A stretch of DNA of 64,000 bases from Blattabacterium cuenoti (GTDB lineage Bacteria > Bacteroidota > Bacteroidia > Flavobacteriales > Blattabacteriaceae): assembly GCF_014251815.1 (NCBI RefSeq), contig NZ_CP059202.1:434001-498000 (forward strand). Reading direction: 5' to 3'. Each line of letters begins with the position of its first letter. Position 1 is the first letter of the stretch. Below are positions 8,608 to 18,335 of this stretch, one piece after another. The position numbers and the translations under genes are program-made. Below the pieces are notes generated by a model that did no database searches, had not been told where the DNA came from, and saw only the letters and a program-made list of their open reading frames with translations.

Positions 8608-9014
8608 TAGCAACCATAAATAGAAAAGGATATTTTAGTGCCGCACATAGACTTTACAATGACCATTGGAATGATCAAAAAAATATTGAAATATTTGGAA
8701 AATGTGCGTATTCAAATTATCATGGACATAATTACGAATATATTGTAAGTCTTACAGGAGAGATAGACCCAGAAACTGGATTCGTTTTTAATTTGCAAAA
8801 ACTGAAATATATTCTTTATGATGAGGTGGAAAGAATTTTTGATCATAAAAATATAAATTTAGATATTCAAGAATTCTCATCTATCAATCCCACTATAGAA
8901 AATATAGCTATTTTCATATGGGATAAAATCAATCAAAAAATATCTTCTAATTTAGACTTAAAAATAACTCTGTACGAAACAAAGAATAATTTTGTTGAAT
9001 ATAACGGAAAATAA
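8604..9014 (+). CDS. 6-pyruvoyl-tetrahydropterin synthase family (QueD/PTPS) protein
   Basis: The 136-residue protein has the zinc-binding histidines in SAAHRL and HGHNY and the catalytic Cys in FGKCAYSNYHGHNY. These are spaced as in the eukaryotic-type 6-pyruvoyl-tetrahydropterin synthase rather than the shorter E. coli QueD arrangement. TGEIDPETGFVFNL is also the animal-like form. The substrate is expected to be dihydroneopterin triphosphate. The product could be 6-carboxy-tetrahydropterin (queuosine route) or a pterin feeding folate; sequence alone does not decide. It is coupled to idi by a 4-bp overlap and followed one base later by gcvT. Confidence 0.85.
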   Translation: MIATINRKGYFSAAHRLYNDHWNDQKNIEIFGKCAYSNYHGHNYEYIVSLTGEIDPETGFVFNLQKLKYILYDEVERIFDHKNINLDIQEFSSINPTIENIAIFIWDKINQKISSNLDLKITLYETKNNFVEYNGK

Positions 9015-9015
9015 A

Positions 9016-10128
9016 ATGATGAACAAAGATTTTATAAAAAAAACAATTTTATTTGATAATCACATAGATTTGGGCGCTAAAATGATCTGCTATTCTGGAT
9101 TTTACATGCCTATTCAATATACTTCTTCATTAACAGAACATATGTTTGTAAGAAACAATGCTGGAATTTTTGATGTAAGTCATATGGGAAAATTGATTTT
9201 GAAAGGAAAACATTCCGGGAAACTCATTCAATATCTAACGACAAATGATATTTGTAAAATCCAAATTGGCCAAGCTCAATATACTTGTTTAATTAATGAT
9301 AAAGGGGGGATTATAGATGACTTAGTTATTTATAAAATTTTGGAAAACAAATTTTTACTAATAGTTAATGCAACTAATATTGAAAAAAATAAAAAATGGA
9401 TAAATGATCATATTAAAAAACATGAATATTTCGATACAGAATTAATAGACACTTCTCTAAAATATTCTATTTTAGCTATACAAGGACCTTTATCTTTATT
9501 TTATGCTCAGAAATTAACAAATATTCCATTAAATCGAATTTCTTATTACCACTTTGAAATAGGAGTATTTTCTGGAATAAAAAATGTATTAATTTCTTGT
9601 ACAGGATATACAGGATCTAAAGGAATAGAAATTTATGTTTCCAATGAAAATGTAGAGAAAATATGGAATGATGTTTTAGAGATAGGAAAATCTAAAATCA
9701 TCCCTTGCGGGATAGCTAGTAGAGATTCATTGAGATTAGAAATGGGGTATCGTTTGTATGGACAAGATCTTTCTGAAGAAATAACTCCTATAGAAGCAAA
9801 TTTATCCTGGATAATTAAATTCGAAAAAAAATTTATAGCGAAAAAAATATTACAAAAACAAAAAAAAGAAAAAAAGCATAAAAAATTTATATCCTTTATT
9901 ATTGAAAATAAAAATACAATTCCGAGGAAAGGACATTTATTAATAGATGAAAATGAAACAACTATTGGTTATGTCTCTTCTGGAGGTTATTCTCCAGTTT
10001 TAAAAAAAAGTATTGGATTAGGATATTTAATAAATCAAATCAAAACAAATAAAATATTTGTTCTCATAAGAAAAAAAAGGATTTCCATCAAAACAGTTAA
10101 ATTACCTTTTATTAAAATTCAAAACTGA
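9016..10128 (+). CDS. gcvT: Glycine cleavage system T protein (aminomethyltransferase)
   Basis: The 370-residue enzyme moves the aminomethyl carbon of glycine to tetrahydrofolate, releasing ammonia. Recognisable motifs are FDVSHMGK near residue 50, QYTCLINDKGGIIDDLVIY near 90, SCTGYTGSKGIEIYV near 195 and CGIASRDSLRLEMGYRLYGQD near 235. The last of these is part of the folate pocket. ATG 9016 (or the adjacent 9019) is chosen over upstream TTGs that overlap the preceding gene. Its partners GcvP and GcvH are not in the window, but Lpd, the shared L protein, is at 53683. Confidence 0.92.
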   Translation: MMNKDFIKKTILFDNHIDLGAKMICYSGFYMPIQYTSSLTEHMFVRNNAGIFDVSHMGKLILKGKHSGKLIQYLTTNDICKIQIGQAQYTCLINDKGGIIDDLVIYKILENKFLLIVNATNIEKNKKWINDHIKKHEYFDTELIDTSLKYSILAIQGPLSLFYAQKLTNIPLNRISYYHFEIGVFSGIKNVLISCTGYTGSKGIEIYVSNENVEKIWNDVLEIGKSKIIPCGIASRDSLRLEMGYRLYGQDLSEEITPIEANLSWIIKFEKKFIAKKILQKQKKEKKHKKFISFIIENKNTIPRKGHLLIDENETTIGYVSSGGYSPVLKKSIGLGYLINQIKTNKIFVLIRKKRISIKTVKLPFIKIQN

Positions 10129-10138
10129 ATGTTTCAAA

Positions 10139-11473
10139 ATATATTTAAAACATATTAAAAAAAATTTTTTATTATCGATTCCTGTAATTTTTACACAATT
10201 AGGTGTAATATGTGTAGGGTTATCTGATAATATGATGGTTGGTGTTTTAGGGAAACAAGCTTTAGCTTCAGTTTCATTGGCTAATGCTGTCTTTTTTATT
10301 ACAATCATTTTTGGATTAGGAATATCTACAAGTATTTCTTCTTTAATTGCATCTGTAGATGCAAAACAAGAATATAAAAAAGGGGCTATCATTTTCCATC
10401 ATGGATTAATTATAAATTTTTTTTTATCTGTATTTATGTATGGATTAATACATATATTTTTTTATATTTTTCCTTATTTAGGACAGCCTGAAGACATCTT
10501 GAATGAGACCATCTCTTTTTTGAAAATAGTATCTATTTCTTTTATACCTTGTATGATATTCGAAGTATTTAGAAAATTTTCAGAAGGATTATCTCTAGTA
10601 TTTCCAGGGTTAATTATAACTTGGATATCCGCTAGTTTAAACATTGTATTAAATTATGTATTTCTTTACGGAAAATATGGTTGTCCCAAATTGGGAACTA
10701 TTGGCGTCGCTTATGCGACCTTAATATCTCGTGTTATTATGTTGATAGGAATTTTCATTTTATTGCATAAATACAAAAAAGTACATAATTACTATAATAA
10801 ACTAAAATATTTTTTCTTAGAAAAAAAATATATAAAAAAAATATTAAAAATAGGAATTCCCTCTGGATTACAGATGTTATTTGAAGTAAGTGCTTTTGCC
10901 ATTTCTTCTTTTATATCAGGAAAATGTGGAATTAAAGTATTGGCTGCTCATCAAATAGTTATTAGTTTAGTTTCTTCCACTTTTCTTCTTAGTACAGGCC
11001 TTTCTGTAACTGCTACAATTAGAATAGGAAATCAGTTAGCTTTAAAAAATTATTTAGAATTAAAAAGGATAGGAAAATCTATTTTTTTTATGGGAATTAT
11101 TTTTATGTTAATTTGTAGTTTTTTATTTATTTTCTTTCGAAGTGATATCCCTTATATTTACATAAAAAATGATGATGAAGTTATTCAACTAGCGGAAAAA
11201 ATGATTGTTATTGCTAGCTTTTTTCAATTATCTGATGGATTACAAGGAATTATTCTGGGAGCATTAAGAGGATTACAAGATGTTCATATCCCTATGTGGA
11301 TTAGCTTTTTTTCTTACTGGATTATTGCTATACCTACAGCATGGTTTCTATCCATAAAAATGGGGGGAATAGGAGTGTGGATTGGGTTAGGATTAGGATT
11401 AACTGTATCCGCCATGTTACTATTTATAAGATATAATACTGTAATTAAAAGACTCATAAAAAAAATACAATAA
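10139..11473 (+). CDS. MATE family efflux transporter (start codon eroded or frameshifted)
   Basis: The protein has the twelve-helix layout and internal similarity of MATE antiporters, with SDNMMVGVLGKQALASVSLAN in TM1-loop and AAHQIVISLVSSTFLLS in the second half. These export cations or drugs using Na+ or H+ gradients. The first in-frame ATG (10232) would cut off most of TM1, because the conserved text LSIPVIFTQLGVICVGLSDN is encoded in the same frame upstream. In that frame no ATG, GTG or TTG exists back into gcvT. An ATA at 10139 gives 444 residues, a normal MATE length, and is used here as a nominal start. An ATG at 10129, touching the gcvT stop, is one base out of frame. Confidence 0.8.
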   Translation: MYLKHIKKNFLLSIPVIFTQLGVICVGLSDNMMVGVLGKQALASVSLANAVFFITIIFGLGISTSISSLIASVDAKQEYKKGAIIFHHGLIINFFLSVFMYGLIHIFFYIFPYLGQPEDILNETISFLKIVSISFIPCMIFEVFRKFSEGLSLVFPGLIITWISASLNIVLNYVFLYGKYGCPKLGTIGVAYATLISRVIMLIGIFILLHKYKKVHNYYNKLKYFFLEKKYIKKILKIGIPSGLQMLFEVSAFAISSFISGKCGIKVLAAHQIVISLVSSTFLLSTGLSVTATIRIGNQLALKNYLELKRIGKSIFFMGIIFMLICSFLFIFFRSDIPYIYIKNDDEVIQLAEKMIVIASFFQLSDGLQGIILGALRGLQDVHIPMWISFFSYWIIAIPTAWFLSIKMGGIGVWIGLGLGLTVSAMLLFIRYNTVIKRLIKKIQ

Positions 11474-11579
11474 ACATTTAGTATTCAAATATTATAAGTT
11501 CGTATTTCGTATTTAAATATATATATTTGTTGTGCAATCAATCAAGAAAAATTTTAATAGTATTTTTACTATTCTTTGT

Positions 11580-13232
11580 ATGAAAACATTTAAAGAATAT
11601 AATTTTTTTAACGATAATATAATTCAAGCTATAGAAGATATTGGTTTTAAATATCCAACCCAGATACAAGAAAAAGTAATCCCTTTTTTATTGTCTTCAG
11701 AAAAAGATGTTATAGCATTGGCTCAAACTGGAACAGGAAAAACAGCTGCTTTCGGATTACCAATTATTCAAAAATTAAATTTTAAGTCTACCTTTCCTCA
11801 AGCTTTGATTTTATGTCCTACAAGAGAATTATGTATACAAATAACACGTGATCTTTGTCGTTTTTCAAAATTTTCATCGTTTATAAAAATTGTTTCTTTA
11901 TATGGAGGCGCTAATATCAATTCTCAAATAAAATCTTTAAAAAACAAAATTCATATTATAGTAGGAACTCCAGGAAGAATTATCGATTTAATCAAAAGAA
12001 AAAAATTATTTTTTGATAGCATTCAATATTTAGTGCTTGATGAAGCGGATGAAATGTTGAACATGGGATTTAAAGATGAATTAGATTACATAGTGGAAAA
12101 ATTACCAAAAAAAAGACAAAGTCTTTTATTTTCAGCAACAATGTCTAAATATATGAACGTAATAGCTCATAAATATTTAATAGATCCTGTAGAAATTATC
12201 ACAGGAAAAAAAAATATAGGCCCCGATGATGTTAAACATGTTTATTATATAATAGAAAATTTAAATAAAAAATATTTAGCTCTAAAAAGAATTGTGGACA
12301 TCAATCCTGATATTTATGGGATCATATTTTGTGGAACAAAAAAAGAAACTAAAGAGATATCTGAATCTTTAATTAAAGATGGTTATAATGCTGATGCTTT
12401 ATATGGAGATCTTTCGCAAACACAACGTGAATCTGTTATGAATAGATTTAGAAATAGAAATTTACAATTTCTTGTCGCAACAGATGTTGCCGCTCGTGGA
12501 TTAGATGTGAATAATATTACTCATGTTATTAATTATAATCTTCCGAAGGAAAGTGAGACTTATGTTCATAGAAGTGGTCGTACTGGAAGAGCTGGAAATG
12601 TGGGAATTTCTGTTTGTATTATTCAAACCAAAGAAATTAGAAATTTAAAAGAATTTGAAAAAAAAATAGGAAAAAATTTTGATCGTGTCATGGTTCCTAC
12701 TGGAGAAGAAATATGCGAAAAACAACTATTCCATTTTATAGATAAGATAAAAAAAGTAGTTGTAGATGAAGAACTTATGAAAAAATTTCTTCCTGAAATA
12801 CAAAAAAATTTAGAATTTCTTGATAAGAGAGAATTAATTAAACGTTTTTCCTGGATAGGATTTAATCATTTTATAAATTTTTATAAAAATTCCAAAGATT
12901 TAAATCCTATTTCTTTTTCTTCTAAAAAGAACTATAACTTTTTATACGATAAAAAAAGGATTTTATCAAAGTCAAAAATAAAAAAATCAAAAAAAGAATC
13001 TTTTTCAAAGCTTTTTTTGAATATAGGATATAAAGATAATTTGACAAAATTAGGATTGATAAATTTAATCAACCAAGCTGCAAACAATTCACATATTAAT
13101 ATTGGACACATAGAAATTTTATCAAATTTTTCACTATTTGAAGTGGAAAAACGTTATAGAAAGAAAATATTAATAGGAATGAGCAAAATCAATCATATGG
13201 GAAGACCTATTTCGATAGAAATTAAAAACTAG
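11580..13232 (+). CDS. DEAD-box RNA helicase (DeaD/CsdA-like)
   Basis: The 550-residue helicase has all core motifs: AQTGTGKT (48-55), PTREL (80-84), GTPGR (129-133), DEAD (154-157), SAT, and [10 protein letters not shown] in the second RecA domain. The C-terminal 80 residues, from [20 protein letters not shown] to the end, resemble the DbpA-type RNA-binding domain found in DeaD and DbpA proteins that remodel rRNA. It probably acts in ribosome assembly or RNA turnover at the cytoplasmic ribosome. ATG 11580 starts the conserved domain; a GTG at 11532 would add 16 unconserved residues. Confidence 0.9.
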   Translation: MKTFKEYNFFNDNIIQAIEDIGFKYPTQIQEKVIPFLLSSEKDVIALAQTGTGKTAAFGLPIIQKLNFKSTFPQALILCPTRELCIQITRDLCRFSKFSSFIKIVSLYGGANINSQIKSLKNKIHIIVGTPGRIIDLIKRKKLFFDSIQYLVLDEADEMLNMGFKDELDYIVEKLPKKRQSLLFSATMSKYMNVIAHKYLIDPVEIITGKKNIGPDDVKHVYYIIENLNKKYLALKRIVDINPDIYGIIFCGTKKETKEISESLIKDGYNADALYGDLSQTQRESVMNRFRNRNLQFLVATDVAARGLDVNNITHVINYNLPKESETYVHRSGRTGRAGNVGISVCIIQTKEIRNLKEFEKKIGKNFDRVMVPTGEEICEKQLFHFIDKIKKVVVDEELMKKFLPEIQKNLEFLDKRELIKRFSWIGFNHFINFYKNSKDLNPISFSSKKNYNFLYDKKRILSKSKIKKSKKESFSKLFLNIGYKDNLTKLGLINLINQAANNSHINIGHIEILSNFSLFEVEKRYRKKILIGMSKINHMGRPISIEIKN

Positions 13233-13237
13233 AATTT

Positions 13238-14332
13238 ATGGCAGGTAATATTTTCGGAAATTTATTTCGAGTTAGTACTTTTGGAGAAAGTCATGGAATC
13301 GCATTAGGGGGTATTATTGATGGATGTCCAGCAGGAATAGAATTAAATTTTAAAGAAATTCAATATGAATTAAATAGAAGAAAACCTGGCCAATCATCCA
13401 TAGTGACTCAAAGAAATGAACCTGATGAAGTGAATTTTTTATCTGGAATTTTTGACAATAAAACAACAGGGACACCCATTGGGTTTGTTATTTATAATAA
13501 GGATCATAAATCTAATGATTATAATCATATTAAAGAAGTTTATCGTCCATCACATTCAGATTTTACTTATGAAAAAAAATATGGAATAAGAGATTATAGA
13601 GGAGGAGGACGTTCTTCTGCAAGAGAAACAACATGCAGAATAGTAGCTGGTGCTATCGCTAAACAATTAATAAAAAATATTACAATTATATCTTATGTTT
13701 CTTCTGTAGGGGACATATCTGTAAATAAATCTTATCATGAATTAGATTTATCTAGAGAATCAATAGAAAAAAACCCTATAAGATGCCCTGACCCCAAGAT
13801 TGCGGAAAAAATGATATATAAAATTAAAAAAATAAAAAATCAAGGAGATACAATAGGAGGAATTATTACTTGTGTAATTAAAAATGTACCAATAGGTATT
13901 GGAGAACCTGTTTTTGATAAATTACATGCTGAATTAGGAAAAGCTATGCTTTCAATTAATGCTGTAAAAGGATTCGAATACGGAAGTGGATTTAATGGAA
14001 CTAAATTAACTGGATCTCAGCACAATGATTTATTTCAAAAAAATGGAAGGACCAAAACAAATTTATCAGGAGGAATACAAGGTGGAATTTCAAATGGAAT
14101 GGACATTTATTTTAGAATAGCGTTTAAGCCTGTAGCTACAATAATGAAAAAACAGAAAACTATAGATCAATATGGAAATTTTATCCTTATGGAAGGAAAA
14201 GGAAGACATGATCCTTGTGTTTTACCTCGTGCGGTTCCTATTGTGGAATCTATGACTGCTTTAGTTTTAGCAGATTACTGGATGTACACTAAATTATCTA
14301 AATATTCTTCAATTTCAAATTCAAAAAATTGA
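13238..14332 (+). CDS. aroC: Chorismate synthase
   Basis: The 364-residue FMN-dependent enzyme removes phosphate from 5-enolpyruvylshikimate-3-phosphate to make chorismate. This is the branch point to Trp, Phe, Tyr, folate and menaquinone, relevant to amino-acid provisioning of an insect host. Signature motifs are FGESHG near residue 14, RRKPGQS near 48, [11 protein letters not shown] near 127 and [16 protein letters not shown] near 250. It starts 5 bp after the DEAD-box gene and its stop overlaps the TTG start of miaA. AroE of the same pathway is at 58258. Confidence 0.95.
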   Translation: MAGNIFGNLFRVSTFGESHGIALGGIIDGCPAGIELNFKEIQYELNRRKPGQSSIVTQRNEPDEVNFLSGIFDNKTTGTPIGFVIYNKDHKSNDYNHIKEVYRPSHSDFTYEKKYGIRDYRGGGRSSARETTCRIVAGAIAKQLIKNITIISYVSSVGDISVNKSYHELDLSRESIEKNPIRCPDPKIAEKMIYKIKKIKNQGDTIGGIITCVIKNVPIGIGEPVFDKLHAELGKAMLSINAVKGFEYGSGFNGTKLTGSQHNDLFQKNGRTKTNLSGGIQGGISNGMDIYFRIAFKPVATIMKKQKTIDQYGNFILMEGKGRHDPCVLPRAVPIVESMTALVLADYWMYTKLSKYSSISNSKN

Positions 14333-15261
14333 ATCAAAAATTTCTCATTTTTATTGTAGGGCCTACTTGTGTAGGAAAAACTCAGCTTTCCTTATTTCTA
14401 GCTGAAAAATTTAAAACTGAAATTTTATCTTGCGATTCTAGACAATTTTATAAGGAATTAAAAATAGGAACCTCTATGCCTACTATAGAAGAATTATGTC
14501 GTATCCATCATCATTTTATCGGGCATTTAAGTATACATCAAGATTATAATGCCAAATTATTTGAAATAGATTCCTTAACAAAAATTTCAGAATTATTTAC
14601 TAAATATTCCATATTGATTATGGTAGGAGGATCAAGTTTATATGAAAAAGCAGTAACAGAAGGGTTGTCTGAATTTCCTGAAATTCAGATTAATATTAAA
14701 AATCATTTAATTTATCATTTTAAAAAAAATGGAATTTCATTTTTACAAAATGAATTTTTTAAATTCAAAAAAATAGGTGAATCAATAGATATTTTCAATC
14801 CCAGACGTTTAATTAGATATTTAGAAATTGTAAAGTCTACAGGAAAAAATCCTTCTTTTTTTTATAAGAAAAAAAAGAGAAATTTTATAATTATGAAAAT
14901 AGGATTAACAATACCTAGGGATGAAATTTATTCAAAAATAAATGATAGAGTAGATAACATGGTAAGAATGGGTTTATTAGACGAAGCGAAGCTATATTAT
15001 CATTATAGAAATTTGAATAGCTTAAAAACTATAGGATATCAAGAAATATTCGAATTTCTTTCCGAAGGGAAGAATGATTTAAATAAAAGCATAGAAAAAA
15101 TAAAAAAGAATACTAGAAAATACGCAAAAAGACAATTTACGTGGTATAAGAAAGATACATCAATCACATGGTTCAATCCAAAAGAAAAAGAAAAAATATT
15201 TAGTTTTATTATAAAAAATGTGGGCAATACTGGATTCGAACCAGTGACCTCCTGCTTGTAA
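14329..15261 (+). CDS. miaA: tRNA dimethylallyltransferase MiaA, with a 3' extension into a tRNA gene
   Basis: MiaA adds a dimethylallyl group to A37 of tRNAs reading UNN codons. The P-loop GPTCVGKT (about 11-18), [11 protein letters not shown], the GGSSLY motif and the family region [11 protein letters not shown] are all visible. It starts at a TTG overlapping the aroC stop (TTGA). The final residues, [11 protein letters not shown], are encoded by the strand opposite tRNA-Val (15221-15296). This is the translation typically produced by antisense tRNA sequence, so the original stop codon seems to have been lost and the frame now ends 41 bp inside the tRNA gene. Confidence 0.9.
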   Translation: MNQKFLIFIVGPTCVGKTQLSLFLAEKFKTEILSCDSRQFYKELKIGTSMPTIEELCRIHHHFIGHLSIHQDYNAKLFEIDSLTKISELFTKYSILIMVGGSSLYEKAVTEGLSEFPEIQINIKNHLIYHFKKNGISFLQNEFFKFKKIGESIDIFNPRRLIRYLEIVKSTGKNPSFFYKKKKRNFIIMKIGLTIPRDEIYSKINDRVDNMVRMGLLDEAKLYYHYRNLNSLKTIGYQEIFEFLSEGKNDLNKSIEKIKKNTRKYAKRQFTWYKKDTSITWFNPKEKEKIFSFIIKNVGNTGFEPVTSCL

Positions 15262-15296
15262 AACAGATGCTCTAAACCAAACTGAGCTAATTGCCC
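15221..15296 (-). tRNA. tRNA-Val (anticodon TAC)
   Basis: The minus strand folds into a full cloverleaf of 76 nt. The acceptor is GGGCAAT pairing with ATTGCCC, with discriminator A. The anticodon loop is TTTACAA with anticodon TAC, and the T arm contains TTCGAAT. It lies between folC and the convergent miaA, whose reading frame overlaps its 3' half. Confidence 0.95.
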
Positions 15297-15310
15297 TAAT
15301 GTTCGTTTAT

Positions 15311-16579
15311 TCAAATGTAAGAAAAAAAATTCTTATAATATAACAATATTTCAGATACAACAAACGTACTTCCAGATATCAGGATCAAGTCATTTTGACT
15401 AGCTTTACTTTTAGCATGCAAAAAAGCCTTTATCACAGAAGGATAAAAATTTATTCTATCACGATTTTCAAATAATTTATTAATTAATATTATCAAATTG
15501 TGAATTGAGTATTTTCTATCTATACTAGGTTGACAAAAATAATAAAAAGACTCAATAGGAAAATGTTTTAATAATTTATCCACTTTTTTTTCTCTTACAA
15601 AACCCAAAACTAAATGTAATTTTTCATATGATTCTTTTTTTAGCTGTTTATTAACCATATATATGCCTTCTTCATTATGAGCTATATCACAAATAATTTT
15701 GGGATCTTTTTTTTGCAAAATGTGCCAACGCCCTTTTAAGGTTGTATTTTTTATCACATTTTTAAATCCTTTTTTTATTGATTGATCAGATACTATAATA
15801 TTTTTTCTATAATGTAAAATTCTTATAGTTTTTAATACTATACTTCTATTAAAATTTTGATAATCTGCTTTGAAAGGCATTTTATACTGCGAATCTTTTT
15901 TAGATTTTACAGAAAAATAGATTGGAGCATTTTTTTTTAAAGCTTCTTTAAAAAAAAGAAATCGAACATCTCTAGATATTCTTCTTCCTATTATTACTGA
16001 TACATTTTTTTTGATAATTCCAGCTTTTTCTGAAGCGATTTTTAATCGATTTTCACCCAGAATTTCTGTATGATCTATGCTAATATTTGTAATTACAGAT
16101 ATTTCTGGGGTAATTAAATTAGTCGAATCTAATCGACCCCCCATTCCTACTTCAATAATTGCTATATTTACTTTTTTTTCTTTAAAATATTGAAATGCTA
16201 AGGCAGTATTCATTTCAAAAAATGAAATTTTTTCTTTTTCTATAAATTTCTTATTTTTTTTTATAAAATCTACAATAAAATCTTTTTCTATTAAAACGCC
16301 ATTGCAGGTTATTCTTTCTCTAAAATCTATTAAATGAGGAGATGTGAATAGCCCTGTTTTATATTTTTCTTCTTGTAAAATAGAAGACAACATATGTACT
16401 GTGGAACCTTTTCCATTTGTTCCACCTACATGTATACTTTTAAAAAAATTTTGAGGATTTCCTAAATAAGAACAAAAATTTTGTATCCTTTTTAAACCAG
16501 GTTTGTATGATCTAAATCCTATTTTTTGATAGATTGGAAGACGTTTAAAAATCCATTGAATTGTTTCAGTATAATTCAA
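15311..16579 (-). CDS. folC: Folylpolyglutamate synthase / dihydrofolate synthase
   Basis: The 422-residue Mur-ligase-like enzyme adds glutamate to dihydropteroate and to folates. The ATP-binding P-loop GGTNGKGST lies near residues 51-59 and LFTSPHLIDFRERI near 80. EVGMGGRLDSTN, with the metal ligand Glu, is near 143, NISIDHTEILG near 165 and the C-terminal domain ligand region CDIAHNEEG near 292. It is upstream of tRNA-Val on the same strand. The folates it makes would serve GcvT, encoded nearby. Confidence 0.92.
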   Translation of the reverse strand: MNYTETIQWIFKRLPIYQKIGFRSYKPGLKRIQNFCSYLGNPQNFFKSIHVGGTNGKGSTVHMLSSILQEEKYKTGLFTSPHLIDFRERITCNGVLIEKDFIVDFIKKNKKFIEKEKISFFEMNTALAFQYFKEKKVNIAIIEVGMGGRLDSTNLITPEISVITNISIDHTEILGENRLKIASEKAGIIKKNVSVIIGRRISRDVRFLFFKEALKKNAPIYFSVKSKKDSQYKMPFKADYQNFNRSIVLKTIRILHYRKNIIVSDQSIKKGFKNVIKNTTLKGRWHILQKKDPKIICDIAHNEEGIYMVNKQLKKESYEKLHLVLGFVREKKVDKLLKHFPIESFYYFCQPSIDRKYSIHNLIILINKLFENRDRINFYPSVIKAFLHAKSKASQNDLILISGSTFVVSEILLYYKNFFSYI

Positions 16580-16673
16580 ATACTAATTATTAAAATAACA
16601 TAGCAAAAATATATTTTTTTTCAAAAAAATTGATTATATTCGTCCCACAATTGAATTATTATCTGTATATAAT

Positions 16674-18335
16674 ATAAAATCACACTTACATTTTATTGAG
16701 AAAATTATAGAGGAAGATATAAAAAATGGATTTCCCATAAAAAAAATTAGATTTCGTTTTCCTCCTGAACCTAATGGATTTCTTCATATTGGGCATGTGA
16801 AAGCTATATGTTTGAATTTTGAGTTAGGTAAAAAATATAGATCTCCAATTAATTTAAGATTTGATGATACTAACCCTATAGGAGAAAATAGAAATTTTAT
16901 AGAATCTATAAAAAAAGACATTATTTTTTTAGGGTTCCATTGGGATAATGAAAGTTATGCTTCAGATTATTTTCCTAAACTTTATGAATGGGCTATAAAA
17001 TTGATTAAAGAAAACAAAGCTTATGTAGATGATCAATCTCAAAACGTCATTCAAATTCAAAGAAAAAATCCTTTTGAAGTTGGAATTAACAGCGATTATA
17101 GAAATCGATCTATAGAAGAAAATTTATTTCTTTTTGAAAAAATGAAAAACGGGTTTTTTGAAGAAGGATCTTGTGTTTTAAGAGCAAAAATTAATATGAG
17201 CTCATCAAATATGAATATGCGAGATCCAATTATGTATAGAATTTTACGAAAAAAACATCATAGAACTGGATATCAATGGTGTATTTATCCAACTTATGAT
17301 TGGACACATGGTTTATGTGATTATATAGAACAAATATCTCATTCTTTATGTTCTTTAGAATTTGAGAACAGACGTCCGTTATATAATTGGTATTTAGATC
17401 AAATTTATATTGATAATCAAGATAAAATAAGGCCCAAACAAATAGAGTTTTCAAGATTAAATTTAAGTCATACAATAACTAGCAAAAGAAAAATTCAATA
17501 CTTGATTGAAAAAAAAATTATTCAATCTTGGAATGATCCGCGTATTTTAACAATATCCGGATTACGTCGTAAAGGATACACTTCTGTTGCCTTAAAAAAT
17601 TTTATCCATAAAATAGGAATTACAAAAAGAAATAATATTATAGATATATCTTTTTTAGAATTTTGTATTAGAGAACATTTAAACAAAATAGCCCCTAGAG
17701 TTATGGTAGTATTATATCCAATTAAATTAGTTATTGATAATTATTCAAATACTACTGAATGGGTAAAAGTAGAAAACAATCCAGAAGATTCTAATTTTGG
17801 AAACAGAAAAGTTCCTTTTTCCAAATTTATATATATTGAAAAAAATGATTTTTTGGAAAAAGAAGAAAAAAACTTTTTCCGTCTTTGTCTTGGAAAAGAA
17901 GTTAGACTTAAAAATGCTTATATCATAAAAGCAAATTCGGTCATCAGAAATTATGAGGGAGAAATAAAAGAAATACATTGCACCTATGATCCTAAAAGTA
18001 AATCTGGAAAGAAAAACAAAATTGAAGAAAAAGGAAGAGTAAAAAGTACTTTACATTGGGTGTCTATAAAACATTCTTTTCCCATAACAATTAATTTATA
18101 TAACCCTCTTTTTATAAAAAGAAACCCAGATATAGACTTTTATAAATGTATAAATCCCAAGTCAAAAGATAGAATCATTGGATATGCAGAACCATACTTA
18201 AAAAAAGCAAAAAAAGGAGATCGTTTTCAATTTCAAAGAATTGGATATTTTTATGCAGATACAGACTCTAACTCTTTCTCTTTTAATCAAACAGTATCTA
18301 TAAAAAATCAATGGGAAAAAATCTCTTTTTTATAA
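16674..18335 (+). CDS. glnS: Glutaminyl-tRNA synthetase, probable non-canonical ATA start
   Basis: This class I synthetase charges tRNA-Gln. The first ATG, GTG or TTG start in frame is GTG 16797, but it lies directly after the catalytic HIGH-type motif ([12 protein letters not shown]). The frame is open upstream to a stop at 16596 and encodes the expected N terminus [15 protein letters not shown]. No canonical start exists there. ATA at 16674 gives 553 residues, the normal GlnRS length, and is adopted as a nominal start. LRFDDTNP, the KMSKS-type TSKRK and the C-terminal anticodon-binding barrels are intact. The last 6 bp overlap convergent rpoC. Confidence 0.88.
   Translation: MKSHLHFIEKIIEEDIKNGFPIKKIRFRFPPEPNGFLHIGHVKAICLNFELGKKYRSPINLRFDDTNPIGENRNFIESIKKDIIFLGFHWDNESYASDYFPKLYEWAIKLIKENKAYVDDQSQNVIQIQRKNPFEVGINSDYRNRSIEENLFLFEKMKNGFFEEGSCVLRAKINMSSSNMNMRDPIMYRILRKKHHRTGYQWCIYPTYDWTHGLCDYIEQISHSLCSLEFENRRPLYNWYLDQIYIDNQDKIRPKQIEFSRLNLSHTITSKRKIQYLIEKKIIQSWNDPRILTISGLRRKGYTSVALKNFIHKIGITKRNNIIDISFLEFCIREHLNKIAPRVMVVLYPIKLVIDNYSNTTEWVKVENNPEDSNFGNRKVPFSKFIYIEKNDFLEKEEKNFFRLCLGKEVRLKNAYIIKANSVIRNYEGEIKEIHCTYDPKSKSGKKNKIEEKGRVKSTLHWVSIKHSFPITINLYNPLFIKRNPDIDFYKCINPKSKDRIIGYAEPYLKKAKKGDRFQFQRIGYFYADTDSNSFSFNQTVSIKNQWEKISFL

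Noticed and set aside
10102-10392. Minus-strand frame at the gcvT-MATE junction
   Set aside because: It lies antisense to recognisable MATE coding sequence on the plus strand.
15039-15314. Minus-strand open frame of 91 codons across tRNA-Val and miaA
   Set aside because: It reads through tRNA-Val ([10 protein letters not shown] pattern) and then antisense to miaA; no family resemblance.
16797-16799. GTG at 16797 as glnS start
   Set aside because: It would remove the HIGH motif and the whole N terminus, which are encoded intact in the same frame upstream.
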